Shown here: positions 6,903 to 14,712 of the stretch, one piece after another | Layout: each line of letters opens with the position of its first letter | Position numbering within the stretch: the stretch's first letter is position 1 | Assembly: GCA_002299465.1 (NCBI GenBank) | Contig: DBNX01000005.1 | Coordinates: forward strand, 572-21,159 | Length of the DNA: 20,588 bases | Direction: 5' to 3' | DNA from: Patescibacteria group bacterium UBA661 | Lineage (GTDB): Bacteria > Patescibacteriota > Minisyncoccia > Phycocordibacterales > UBA918 | Notes under the pieces: model-generated | Databases searched by the model: none | Told to the model about the DNA's origin: nothing | The model's input: only the letters and a program-made list of their open reading frames with translations | Translations under genes and position numbers: made by a program

Positions 6903-6929
6903 GCCCCGCAACTTCGTTGCGGGGCTTTT
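6903..6929 (+). terminator. intrinsic terminator of the PfkB-family kinase gene
   Basis: A 10-bp perfect stem (GCCCCGCAAC at 6903-6912, GTTGCGGGGC at 6916-6925) with a TTC loop is followed by TTTTA and preceded by AAAA. It lies 24 nt after the stop codon. The A-run on the other side means it could also stop convergent minus-strand transcription from the transketolase genes. Confidence 0.9.
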
Positions 6930-6941
6930 ATGCATTTTATG

Positions 6942-6966
6942 TCTCCCTAGGACTTGCCTAGGGAGA
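6942..6966. repeat. repeated hairpin family, copy 1
   Basis: Arms TCTCCCTAGG (6942-6951) and CCTAGGGAGA (6957-6966) pair perfectly over 10 bp around ACTTG. It lies about 20 nt past the stop of the transketolase C-half gene on the minus strand, with no T-tract on that side. The plus-strand flank TTTATG immediately before it is shared with copy 2. See also 8925-8949 and 15511-15539. Confidence 0.85.
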
Positions 6967-6986
6967 GCGGATGTAACCAGTATAAA

Positions 6987-7961
6987 TTACAATCTCCCCG
7001 CCGCTGCCACAATAGCTTTTACGTCCATACCATAATGCGCAATTAATTCTTCTGGTTCGCCTGATTGTCCAAACTCATCATTGACTCCCACTCTAATGAT
7101 TTTTGTTGGCATTACCTCAGAGAGATATTCAGCCACGGCTCCACCCAGACCCCCCGCCACCTGATGTTCTTCTATCGTCACCAAGCCAATCGTTGCTTCT
7201 GCTAAATCCAGTAGCGCTTCAGTATCAAGTGGTTTAATAGTCGGCATATGAAGGACGGTTACCCCCTGCCCTTTTGTCGCCAACTCCTGCGCCGCCTTAA
7301 GAGCGTTAAAAAGCAAAGTGCCCGTAACCACCAGACCAATTGGATTTTCGCCTTCATTCTGCCACAAAACATTCGCTTTACCGAGCTCAAAGGGCGACTC
7401 CGGAGTAGTTACGACTGGTGTATTACTTCGCCCCACTCGAATATAGACTGGTCCCTCGTATTTAGCTGCTGCCAAGACCGCCTTCCGCGCTTCGTGTAAA
7501 TCCGCGGGAGCGATCACCACCATCGTTGGGATAACTCGCATTATGGCAATATCTTCAATCGCTTGGTGGGTAGCTCCGTCTGGACCAACCGACACCCCTG
7601 CGTGTGCGCCAATTATTTTTACATTACTTTCGTTGTAAGCAATGGTAGTTCTGATTTGTTCCCAATTTCGCCCCGGCGAAAACATTGCGTAGGAAGCGAT
7701 AAACGGTATTTTGCCGAGGGCTGCCATACCCGCCGCCACGGAAGCCATATTTTGTTCAGCAATCCCGACCTGCACAAAGCGTTTTGGGAAAGCTTCCGCA
7801 AAGGGCAGCGTACGCGTTGATTCGGTGAGATCAGCCGCCAGTGCTACCACTCGCTCATCGCGAGTACCAGCTTCTACCAGACCATCACCATACCCGTTAC
7901 GGCTCGGTAGCATAACCATCTCTGGTGTGTCAAAACGTTTGTCTAAATGCGGTGCTAACAT
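6987..7961 (-). CDS. transketolase, C-terminal half (pyrimidine-binding and C-terminal domains)
   Basis: The 324-residue subunit carries the TPP pyrimidine-binding domain (about 18-180) and the C-terminal domain (about 195-320). FVQVGIAEQNMASVAAGMAALG contains the invariant catalytic Glu that activates the thiamine ring (E of AEQN). GAHAGVSVGPDGATHQAIEDIA is the usual transketolase block. With the N-terminal subunit it transfers two-carbon ketol units between pentose, tetrose, hexose and triose phosphates. It starts 3 nt after the stop of the N-half gene, so the two are translationally coupled and should be made in equal amounts. No SD is visible. Confidence 0.94.
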   Translation of the reverse strand: MLAPHLDKRFDTPEMVMLPSRNGYGDGLVEAGTRDERVVALAADLTESTRTLPFAEAFPKRFVQVGIAEQNMASVAAGMAALGKIPFIASYAMFSPGRNWEQIRTTIAYNESNVKIIGAHAGVSVGPDGATHQAIEDIAIMRVIPTMVVIAPADLHEARKAVLAAAKYEGPVYIRVGRSNTPVVTTPESPFELGKANVLWQNEGENPIGLVVTGTLLFNALKAAQELATKGQGVTVLHMPTIKPLDTEALLDLAEATIGLVTIEEHQVAGGLGGAVAEYLSEVMPTKIIRVGVNDEFGQSGEPEELIAHYGMDVKAIVAAAGRL

Positions 7962-7964
7962 AGA

Positions 7965-8861
7965 TTATGAAATATCGTCTTTAGAAATAAGTCCGGCCAA
8001 CGTACGTAACTTCTCGAGGGCGACGCGAGCCTGATCGGCTTTTGGTACGCGGTCTTCTGGTCCTTTACCGGGCGGATTACCATGCCATCGAAAATCCCGC
8101 TCGAACACATCGACACCTTTGGAGGCAATAGTGTGAGCGATGATTACCGACGGCTGACTGTAGACGGCTTGCGCTTTGCCGATAGCGTCATTCAAAGCTC
8201 GTATGTTGTGACCATCTACTTCTTGCACATCAAAACCAAACGCCTCAAATTTTTCTGCCAACGGCTCAAGCGGCATCACGTCTTTCGTGTAGCCGTCAAT
8301 CTGAATGCCGTTGCGATCAATAATTGTGATGAGGTTGTGCAGTTTTTCCTTTCCAGCCAACATTGCCGCCTCCCAAATCTGCCCCTCATTAAGCTCACCG
8401 TCACCAGTTAAGCAGTAGATGTACTTTGCCGAGTAAGGGTTGTCAATTCTCTCCGCCAAAGCCATTCCTACCGCCTGCGACAGACCCGACCCTAGAGGTC
8501 CCGAACTAGTCTCCAATCCTGGCAACGCTGTTCGGTGCGGGTGTCCTTGCAAACGTGAACCAAACTTACGCAACGTCAACAATTCTTCCACTGGAAAATA
8601 TCCCGCGTGCGCTAGTGTGGCGTACAAAACTGGACAAATATGTCCATTGGAAAGTACTACCCGATCTCGTTCTTCCCAATCAGGATTTTTAGGATCATGT
8701 TGCAGGGTGTGAAAATACAGTAGTGTAAAAATATCCGCCATCCCGAGTGGTCCAGCTGTGTGACCACTCCCCGCCACCACCAACATCTCAATAATACTTT
8801 GTCTAATTTGGTTGGCCTTAAGTTCCAACTTTCTTACTTCGGAAGACGATATGTAATGCAT
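7965..8861 (-). CDS. transketolase, N-terminal half (TPP diphosphate-binding domain)
   Basis: The 298-residue subunit carries the diphosphate/Mg-binding part of transketolase. SGHTAGPLGMADIFTLLYF near the start, SSGPLGSGLSQAVGMALAE and GDGELNEGQIWEAAM (the GDG...N-type TPP motif) are all present; histidines in HTAG, GHICP and GHPHR correspond to family substrate and cofactor contacts. A two-gene transketolase is normal in archaea and many reduced bacteria, so this is not a frameshift. An in-frame TTG at 8867 could be an alternative start, but ATG at 8861 is preferred because the extended -10 ends 10 nt before it. First gene of a two-gene operon. Confidence 0.94.
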   Translation of the reverse strand: MHYISSSEVRKLELKANQIRQSIIEMLVVAGSGHTAGPLGMADIFTLLYFHTLQHDPKNPDWEERDRVVLSNGHICPVLYATLAHAGYFPVEELLTLRKFGSRLQGHPHRTALPGLETSSGPLGSGLSQAVGMALAERIDNPYSAKYIYCLTGDGELNEGQIWEAAMLAGKEKLHNLITIIDRNGIQIDGYTKDVMPLEPLAEKFEAFGFDVQEVDGHNIRALNDAIGKAQAVYSQPSVIIAHTIASKGVDVFERDFRWHGNPPGKGPEDRVPKADQARVALEKLRTLAGLISKDDIS

Positions 8862-8871
8862 ATGCAAGAAA

Positions 8872-8880
8872 AGTATAACA
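8872..8880 (-). promoter_or_regulatory. extended -10 promoter of the transketolase operon
   Basis: TGT-TATACT on the minus strand ends 10 nt before the ATG at 8861, predicting a leader of about 2-4 nt. An AGGAG exists but lies upstream of the -10 and would not be in the transcript. Confidence 0.55.
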
Positions 8881-8924
8881 ACTCGCTCCTCTAATACCTA
8901 GTGTTGCCTGTTAGTTAATTTATG

Positions 8925-8949
8925 TCTCCCGAGGACTTGCCTCGGGAGA
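8925..8949. repeat. repeated hairpin family, copy 2
   Basis: Arms TCTCCCGAGG (8925-8934) and CCTCGGGAGA (8940-8949) pair perfectly around ACTTG. Compared with copy 1 the T-A pair is replaced by G-C, a compensatory change that keeps the stem. It lies about 24 nt after the rpe stop codon on the minus strand, with no T-tract after it on that strand. Confidence 0.85.
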
Positions 8950-8973
8950 GGTGATTAAAAAGTTTCTTTGGCT

Positions 8974-9621
8974 CTAATTTAACAGCACCCGCAACTCCGC
9001 ATAAGCCACCGCTGGGTCTGGTGCCTTCACCAGCGCCGAACCACAAATCACGCGATCTACCCCTGCCGCTACTAATTCCCTAAGCGTATTTTTGTTGACG
9101 CTACCATCTACAGTAATTGGTAACTGCGGAAAATGTTTTTTCATTACTTCGATTCTGTTTAACACTCGCCTGTCAAACGGTTGCCCCTGCACACCGATGT
9201 CTTTGATGCCCATTAGTTGAATAGCCTCAGCCGTCTTAGCGTACTCAAGTAGTGCATCTAAGGACGTATCGTTAAGTGCGGAAATACTGAGCGACAACTT
9301 ACTAGTGCGACAGTACTCTTGCCAGTCTGTTAGTGTAATTGTTTCGAGGTGAAACACTAGTATATCCGCCCCCGCCGCCTCCCACTCTTTGGCGGCGGGA
9401 AGTGGGTCTGCCACCATTAAATCAACTTCGAGTGTAAACCCATCCGTGACAGCCCGCACCTCTGCCGGCACACCCTTTGGTTGATACGGCCACGAACTAA
9501 AAGGCACGAATTGTCCATCCACTACATCCAAATGAACCTCGGGTGAAAATTGTAAAAGTGGCAAAACTTCCCGCACTTCTGACGCTGATTTGGGAATTAA
9601 AGCTGGAACAATCGGAATCAT
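8974..9621 (-). CDS. rpe: ribulose-phosphate 3-epimerase family protein
   Basis: A 215-residue TIM-barrel protein of the RPE family, which interconverts ribulose-5-P and xylulose-5-P. HLDVVDGQFVPF (30-41) gives the metal-binding His30/Asp32 pair, and ITVDGSVN (169-176) supplies the second catalytic Asp (D172). LMGIKDIGVQGQPF (136-149) stands in place of the usual phosphate-contacting VxPGxxGQ segment. In EVDLMV (65-70) an Asp takes the position of the second metal-binding His found in most family members (DVHLMV). It may therefore bind metal differently or prefer another sugar phosphate. It overlaps rpiB by 4 nt (ATGA), so coupling is expected; its partners support a pentose-phosphate role. 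Confidence 0.85.
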   Translation of the reverse strand: MIPIVPALIPKSASEVREVLPLLQFSPEVHLDVVDGQFVPFSSWPYQPKGVPAEVRAVTDGFTLEVDLMVADPLPAAKEWEAAGADILVFHLETITLTDWQEYCRTSKLSLSISALNDTSLDALLEYAKTAEAIQLMGIKDIGVQGQPFDRRVLNRIEVMKKHFPQLPITVDGSVNKNTLRELVAAGVDRVICGSALVKAPDPAVAYAELRVLLN

Positions 9622-10103
9622 AAATTGCGGTTAAGTCTAGTCAGTTGTTCAATTTTTTCGTTGCGACGGCTGTACTTTAAGTCTGGCAACGGGCTTGTCT
9701 CAATCCAGATTTTAGCCACCTCTAGTAGCTCGCTCTCGCTCACAAACCGCGCCCCGATGGCTAGCATATTGGCGTTGTTGTGAGTGCGAGAGAGAGTGAC
9801 AATTTCCTTCTGCTGTCCATAATAAACCGCCGCCCGCACTCCTTGGTAACGATTCGCCAGCATTGCCTCACCATTACCCGAACCACCAAAAATAAACCCG
9901 CGCGCCCGCTCTGGGTCAACCGACACCGCCGCAGCGGCTTTACTGATGAAATCGGGAAAATCATCATCAGCATCGTACGTCTCTGCGCCGTGATCGACTA
10001 CGACAAAACCTTTCGCAAGAAGCCAATCCTTGAGAATATTTTTATGAGTGAGTCCAGCGTGGTCAGTCGCCAGATGAAAAGTTAAATTAGCTGTCTCTGG
10101 CAT
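9618..10103 (-). CDS. rpiB: ribose-5-phosphate isomerase B family (RpiB/LacAB)
   Basis: A 161-residue isomerase that converts ribose-5-P to ribulose-5-P. The DHAG motif is at 14-17, the GGSGNGEAMLANRYQGVRAA block begins near 73, and HNNANMLAIGAR lies further on. The catalytic base position holds Glu (E79) rather than the Cys of the E. coli enzyme, as in the mycobacterial RpiB group. The frame extends 17 codons upstream into the end of gap, but ATG at 10103 is chosen: it lies 10 nt after the gap stop and is where family homology begins. It is the second gene of gap-rpiB-rpe and ends with TGA inside the ATG of rpe. Confidence 0.93.
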   Translation of the reverse strand: MPETANLTFHLATDHAGLTHKNILKDWLLAKGFVVVDHGAETYDADDDFPDFISKAAAAVSVDPERARGFIFGGSGNGEAMLANRYQGVRAAVYYGQQKEIVTLSRTHNNANMLAIGARFVSESELLEVAKIWIETSPLPDLKYSRRNEKIEQLTRLNRNL

Positions 10104-10113
10104 AAATGGTGTT

Positions 10114-11139
10114 TTAGGAATTGATGGTTTTGGCAACACCCGCCACGTGCTCAACTAGCGTCTGGGCGTAGCTCGTCTCGTTATCGTACCAAGCCAATAC
10201 TTTCACTAAATTACCCCCCACTACTTTAGTAAACGACAAATCTGCAATCGAACCCACTCGAGAACCAACAATGTCAGTTGAAACTATCTGTTCGTCAGTT
10301 ACCGCAAAAAGATTTCGCCAGCGCGATTCCTTAGCCGCCGCAATCAGGGCGTTGTTAACCTCCTCCACCGTGGTATCGCGTTTGGCAATGAAAGTCACAT
10401 CGACAATCGAACCGACCGCGACCGGCACCCGCATTGCAATACCATCAAATCTATCTTTTAAGTCTGGATGCGCTAGTGTCGTAGCGATAGCGGCGCCGGT
10501 CGTACTGGGTACGATATTTACTGCCGCCGCTCGTCCTGACCGAAAATCTTTTTTGCTCGGCGCGTCTACCAGCGACTGCGAGGCGGTGTAAGCGTGCACG
10601 GTGTTAAGAACCGCTTTATCAATTCCGATGACTTCCTTAAGAATGGCGATAAGCGGACTCGTAGCATTCGTAGTACAAGAAGCATTCGATGTCACCTGAC
10701 AAGTCTTAAGGAGATTATCATTCACCCCCATCAAGACGGTGGCCCCCGCCACTCCTGCTGCCGCCTCGCCTTTGGCGGGCGCTGAGATAACCACTCGCTT
10801 GGCCCCCGCTTTCAAATGTTGGGCAGCCCCTTCGTAGGTTGTAAAAAAACCAGTCGCTTCGACCACCACCTCTACCCCGAGTGCTCCCCATGGTATCTTC
10901 GCCGGCTCTCGTTCTTGTAAAAAAGAAACCGTCTTACCCTGCACTACTAATTTATTATCTTTAACCAAAACTGGAAATGGGCTACGTCCATACACCGAAT
11001 CATACTCAAGCAAGTAAGCTAAATTAGCCACCTCACCCAAATCATTAACTGCTACTATTTCAAAATGTGGGTTGCCTTGCGCCAGCCGAAAAAACGTGCG
11101 TCCAATTCGACCAAACCCATTGATTGCGACACGAACCAT
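10114..11139 (-). CDS. gap: glyceraldehyde-3-phosphate dehydrogenase, type I
   Basis: A 341-residue phosphorylating GAPDH: glyceraldehyde-3-P + NAD(P) + Pi to 1,3-bisphosphoglycerate. The Rossmann motif INGFGRIGR is at 6-14, with Asp33 in VNDL, which usually favours NAD. SNASCTTN holds the catalytic Cys155, and H182 in TVHAYTASQS is its partner. The usual second Cys of the CTTNC motif is Ala here. C-terminal WYDNETSYAQTLVEHV is normal. It heads a gap-rpiB-rpe operon, linking glycolysis to pentose phosphates, which fits organisms that bypass upper glycolysis. A TATAGT at 11160-11165 could be its -10. Confidence 0.96.
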   Translation of the reverse strand: MVRVAINGFGRIGRTFFRLAQGNPHFEIVAVNDLGEVANLAYLLEYDSVYGRSPFPVLVKDNKLVVQGKTVSFLQEREPAKIPWGALGVEVVVEATGFFTTYEGAAQHLKAGAKRVVISAPAKGEAAAGVAGATVLMGVNDNLLKTCQVTSNASCTTNATSPLIAILKEVIGIDKAVLNTVHAYTASQSLVDAPSKKDFRSGRAAAVNIVPSTTGAAIATTLAHPDLKDRFDGIAMRVPVAVGSIVDVTFIAKRDTTVEEVNNALIAAAKESRWRNLFAVTDEQIVSTDIVGSRVGSIADLSFTKVVGGNLVKVLAWYDNETSYAQTLVEHVAGVAKTINS

Positions 11140-11159
11140 ATAAATATGAAACTCAATTT

Positions 11160-11165
11160 ACTATA
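11160..11165 (-). promoter_or_regulatory. possible -10 of the gap-rpiB-rpe operon
   Basis: TATAGT on the minus strand ends 20 nt before the gap ATG, giving a leader of about 13 nt with no SD. It lacks a TGN extension and a -35, and a second TATAGT-like hexamer occurs slightly upstream, so the choice is weak. Confidence 0.3.
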
Positions 11166-11212
11166 CTAATGATAACTACCTAATACTATAGCGACAAAAT
11201 CAGGAAAGGACA

Positions 11213-12835
11213 CTAGTTTTTATCCTCAGTTTTGCGACGATACAACCACCACCCCAAACCGCTTATGAAAATAATGACAATTAAAGTTAGTAAAAATGTC
11301 CACCCGGGTGCCAAAACCGACACCAGTGCATCCGGAAACAAAACCGGCGGGGCTGTTTCGGTAACTACCGCAAAATTAATCGGCACCGCGTACCGACCAA
11401 CGACCATTTGTTTGTAATCGTAAATTTCAACTTGCAAGCGTGACGCCCCCGCTACCCCGAGCGCTGAAATAGTCGCTTCGTAAGCATCACCAGCGTTATT
11501 TAATCTCAAAATAAATGAGTACTGCTGACGCTGGTTGGTGGGGTCGAGTAAGGTCACTACGATTGATTTAAGGTGTGGTGGTAGAGCGGTCGCGGCGATC
11601 CGAATCGTGAATGCTTCTCTTTTATCAAGCGTGATAGTTTCTTCTGCCAAATTGTTTATCCGACCGTTTTGTAATAACGTTATCACTTCTGGTGATAACA
11701 ATTCTAAAGCCCTGGGTAACTCTGGCTCCGTTGGTAGAAGTGGAGTAGTGGTTGGAGTGGTAGTAGCCGACGGTGGAGTAATTGGTAACGGGAGAGATGG
11801 TGGGATTACTTCTGGTTCTCGTGGTACCAACCGAGCCGTCACGACCGCGCCCGAGGAAATAGTGCCGTCAGCGCCAATTGCAAAAACTGTATAGTACTGC
11901 GTCTCGTGTTTAGAAAAAACATCCCTATCTACCACTGTGTCGTTCGTACCTTCATAGACCACCGCCCCATCCAGTCGATCGCGTGGCCAGCCCAAATGAC
12001 TCCTTACCACCCGCACCCGCGCGTCCGTTTCCCCCGCTGGTAGACGGTACCGCAAGGTAACATCACCATTACTCACCGTTACCGTCAGCCTCTCCACGTT
12101 AGGCATTACGCGAGCGGGTAAGGTGGTAGTCGTAGTGAATTCGCCGGTACGCAAAACAATTGCCTGACCACTAGGAGTAAAACCGACTAGCTCGAAGTAA
12201 TAACGCGTCCCTGGTTCCAAGTCAGTGATAGTAATCACCCGCCTTGTAGCGGACACTTCGCTTACACTGAAGCCACCGGTGTAAGCGTCGGTCTTACCCC
12301 AACGCAAAGCCGTCCGTGTCGGTCTATTTGTCTCCCAGCTCACCACTACCGCTTGGGTATCCGGCACAATCGAAAAATCTGTCACTTGGACTAGCTGCGT
12401 GCCGGTTCTTACTCCCACCGGATCGGGAGCAGCGGGTGGCGGCGGAATAACCACTGGCAACGTCATCGTCGCCAAGCTATTTGAAGTGCTCGAAATATTA
12501 AACCCCGCATCAAAAGCATAAACTTCGTAAGTGTATAGCGTCTCCGGAGTCAAACCCATATCACTGTAACTCTGGAGAGTAGTAGTGGCGATAGGCAGTC
12601 CGTTTCGTAACAGTACATAACCACCAAAAACCCAATTATCCGTAGACGGACCCCACTGAATATCAATTTGATTAGGAGAAACTGGTGTCACCGATTGTAA
12701 CACTGGTGTGGTGGGTGGAGTTGTGTCACCGCCAACATTGACTTGAAAAATAAACTCACTACTAGGCATCGCCGCCACCGCAAGCGGCACAATGAAAATG
12801 ATTATTGTGCAAAAAAAGAGTTTTAACTTTTTCAT
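11213..12835 (-). CDS. membrane-anchored surface protein with fibronectin type III domains
   Basis: The 540-residue protein has a signal peptide (about 1-22), a first FnIII domain (about 38-127, DTTPPTTP...W...GYVL), a second (about 145-237, with VVSWETNRPTRTALRWG and ITDLEPGTRYYFELVG), and a third FnIII-like domain (about 245-336). A Pro/Thr linker follows (about 340-373), then a beta-rich domain (about 378-490), one C-terminal transmembrane helix (about 510-530) and a short charged cytoplasmic tail (YRRKTEDKN). Orientation should be outside-facing. It is the last gene of the four-gene surface operon and overlaps the previous gene by 4 nt (ATGA). Such domains usually bind other proteins or glycans; no enzyme motif is seen. 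Confidence 0.82.
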   Translation of the reverse strand: MKKLKLFFCTIIIFIVPLAVAAMPSSEFIFQVNVGGDTTPPTTPVLQSVTPVSPNQIDIQWGPSTDNWVFGGYVLLRNGLPIATTTLQSYSDMGLTPETLYTYEVYAFDAGFNISSTSNSLATMTLPVVIPPPPAAPDPVGVRTGTQLVQVTDFSIVPDTQAVVVSWETNRPTRTALRWGKTDAYTGGFSVSEVSATRRVITITDLEPGTRYYFELVGFTPSGQAIVLRTGEFTTTTTLPARVMPNVERLTVTVSNGDVTLRYRLPAGETDARVRVVRSHLGWPRDRLDGAVVYEGTNDTVVDRDVFSKHETQYYTVFAIGADGTISSGAVVTARLVPREPEVIPPSLPLPITPPSATTTPTTTPLLPTEPELPRALELLSPEVITLLQNGRINNLAEETITLDKREAFTIRIAATALPPHLKSIVVTLLDPTNQRQQYSFILRLNNAGDAYEATISALGVAGASRLQVEIYDYKQMVVGRYAVPINFAVVTETAPPVLFPDALVSVLAPGWTFLLTLIVIIFISGLGWWLYRRKTEDKN

Positions 12836-13611
12836 AACGGCAAGGCGGTCAGGGTAGTCGTGGCAATATACTCACCCGCCGGCACCACTACCCCACCCCC
12901 CACCCCAACTCGAAAGTGTAGTGTGGTAGTAACTCCATTCGGCTGATTGGCAGTGCCTTGCGCTATTATCCTCGGCGTAGTGGTTAAACCATCCCAACAG
13001 ACCGCCGCTGTACTAAGCGTACCGATATTACAGGCAGTCGATCCGTTATTACGATACCGCATCACTACGTCACTCCCCTGCGGTGAAAAACCAAAATGAG
13101 CATCACTTAACCCCGTCACAAAATTAAAATCCGGATTCGGTGCCGAAGTCGGTGCGTAATCCGCAATCACATCGCTACCCTTACGCATCGCTGGTGCATT
13201 TGCTGCCGCCAGAGTCAGTTGGTAGCCACCACCACTATCCGTCAAAATCAAGACGCTGGTTGAACCATTAGACACTCCGCCCGTTATACCACTAATGTTT
13301 GGTGTCATTACCACATTAGTCGGTACTGACATACTGAGAAAAGATCCTAACATCTGCTGGTACCCAGCTCCCAAACGGTAAGCTGGGCTTTCCGAGAGAC
13401 CAGTCGCCACTTCCCCCGCAGTACTTTCCAGTGTGTAACCGCTAGAAGTAGCCAACGCACCCCCAAAATTAATGCTGTCGCTTTCTAGTTGAAAATTATT
13501 ACTAGTCCGCACCTGGGCCAAGCTCACTGTCGCCAACAGAAACAAACCTAGTGTTATTAGGATAGAGATTATGGTTGAATGAAACAAAGAACGGATTAGC
13601 ATATTAGACAT
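12832..13611 (-). CDS. secreted WxL-like surface protein, second paralogue
   Basis: The 259-residue protein has a signal peptide (about 1-33) and a short N-terminal segment (37-85) with two SxxYxL-type repeats (SSGYTLESTAGE, SPAYRLGAGY) seen in many secreted bacterial proteins. The C-terminal domain (about 95-259) is paralogous to residues 57-232 of the protein at 14713. Shared features are ITGG-x3-NGST-x-V, a G-Y-x-(L/M) motif (GGGYQLTL), a paired cysteine segment CN-x-G...CW (C194, C205), and the ending HFRV...VPAGEYIATTTLTAL. That ending resembles the last strands of Firmicutes WxL domains (AGTYTxTLTW type), with Tyr in place of Trp in the first motif. This relationship is inferred. It starts 6 nt after the DUF916-like gene. 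Confidence 0.72.
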   Translation of the reverse strand: MSNMLIRSLFHSTIISILITLGLFLLATVSLAQVRTSNNFQLESDSINFGGALATSSGYTLESTAGEVATGLSESPAYRLGAGYQQMLGSFLSMSVPTNVVMTPNISGITGGVSNGSTSVLILTDSGGGYQLTLAAANAPAMRKGSDVIADYAPTSAPNPDFNFVTGLSDAHFGFSPQGSDVVMRYRNNGSTACNIGTLSTAAVCWDGLTTTPRIIAQGTANQPNGVTTTLHFRVGVGGGVVVPAGEYIATTTLTALPL

Positions 13612-13617
13612 GACTAA

Positions 13618-14691
13618 CTAAGTCTTTCGTTTGAACTCAAATTTTCGGAAGAAAACGCGCAGACCAAAAACAATTATGAATACCACCAGAAAAACTCCGC
13701 CAACAATTTTCCACGGCATTACCCAAAAAACCACCTGAGCATTGTCCACGATCTCATCGTAACCGCGATTGATAGCGGCTGTCGCAACATAGCGACCAAA
13801 GAGTAATTCCCGATCCCAAGTAAACTCCCGCGAACGCAATGAGTCCGGTAGAGCAAACCACGGCTCCAACTCGACAAAGCCCACTTCCTCACCAAACAAA
13901 TTAGTGATGCGAACTTCCCCGTGCGGGTTAAGGTGCACGGAGCCAGTATTTTCAAATAAAATGTTGAAGTTAATCGGTCCGCGCTCGTACCACCACTGGT
14001 AGTTTTTTAGAGCTAATTCGGTCAGCCTTCCCGCTCGCTCCACTTCGCCCGGAACAGTGATGAAAAAGAGGGTACCAATTCGCGCTATTACCGGTGAATT
14101 AACCGCCGCGCCGGCATTTGCCTCGTCCGTAGTAATGGTTGATACTAGCAGACTACCATAATAGCCACCTGGCGCGGCGTCCCTCGGTACGGTAATTGTT
14201 ACCGGCACCCGCGCCCTTTGTCCTAAGTTTAATAAAATTTCGTTATCGGGGAGACTAATGTAATCTTTGATGGTATGGGGACCAATTTCATCACCGAGGA
14301 GTTGTAGTGTCTCCGTGGCATCCTGAGAACCTTTAATGTCTTCTACTGACAAGCTGAAGGTGCGATTGTCACTAATGCGATTGGTGATAGAAATCTCAAC
14401 CACTCTGGTTTCCCCTGGTTGCACTTCTATCTCTACCTGACCCGGACCTACCACAAAATCACCCACCGCTAGGTTGTCTCCAGACAGTTGTTCTACTCTA
14501 TACCAAGGAGTTTCTGTGGGTACTGCAGGGATACTCACTGCCTCCACTGTCTCTTCTATTTCAGTTGTGCCTTCGGCATTATTGGCAGGAATGTCAGCTT
14601 GAGCTAGGGCTAAAGCTGGTAAATAAATCAAACCAAAACTCAGTGAGAAAATTAACAGAAAACCAAGTAAACGTAACCTACAAATAGCCAT
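13618..14691 (-). CDS. DUF916-like membrane-anchored surface protein (WxL-interacting type)
   Basis: The 357-residue protein has a signal peptide (1-30), an Ala/Glu-rich stretch (33-60), a beta-sandwich (about 76-215) with VQPGETRVVEISITNR and VPRDAAPGGYYGSLLVS, and a second beta domain (about 220-322, FENTGSVHLNPHGEVRI). It ends with a transmembrane helix (about 328-346) and a basic tail (RKFEFKRKT). Order and lengths match the Firmicutes DUF916-DUF3324 proteins, now called WxL-interacting proteins, which bind peptidoglycan and partner WxL proteins. I infer the same plan here. Its placement between two WxL-like genes supports this. It starts 21 nt after the previous gene, no SD visible. Confidence 0.75.
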   Translation of the reverse strand: MAICRLRLLGFLLIFSLSFGLIYLPALALAQADIPANNAEGTTEIEETVEAVSIPAVPTETPWYRVEQLSGDNLAVGDFVVGPGQVEIEVQPGETRVVEISITNRISDNRTFSLSVEDIKGSQDATETLQLLGDEIGPHTIKDYISLPDNEILLNLGQRARVPVTITVPRDAAPGGYYGSLLVSTITTDEANAGAAVNSPVIARIGTLFFITVPGEVERAGRLTELALKNYQWWYERGPINFNILFENTGSVHLNPHGEVRITNLFGEEVGFVELEPWFALPDSLRSREFTWDRELLFGRYVATAAINRGYDEIVDNAQVVFWVMPWKIVGGVFLVVFIIVFGLRVFFRKFEFKRKT

Positions 14692-14712
14692 ACAGATATG
14701 ACTACAGTACTA

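Noticed and set aside
6987..8861. Transketolase in two pieces as a frameshifted pseudogene.
   Set aside because: The break falls at the natural domain boundary, the second gene has its own ATG 3 nt after the first stop, and two-gene transketolases are known in archaea and reduced bacteria.
10104..10154. A longer rpiB start overlapping gap by about 40 nt.
   Set aside because: RpiB homology begins near the ATG at 10103, and the 10-nt gap fits the tight operon spacing; the extension is translated from the end of gap.
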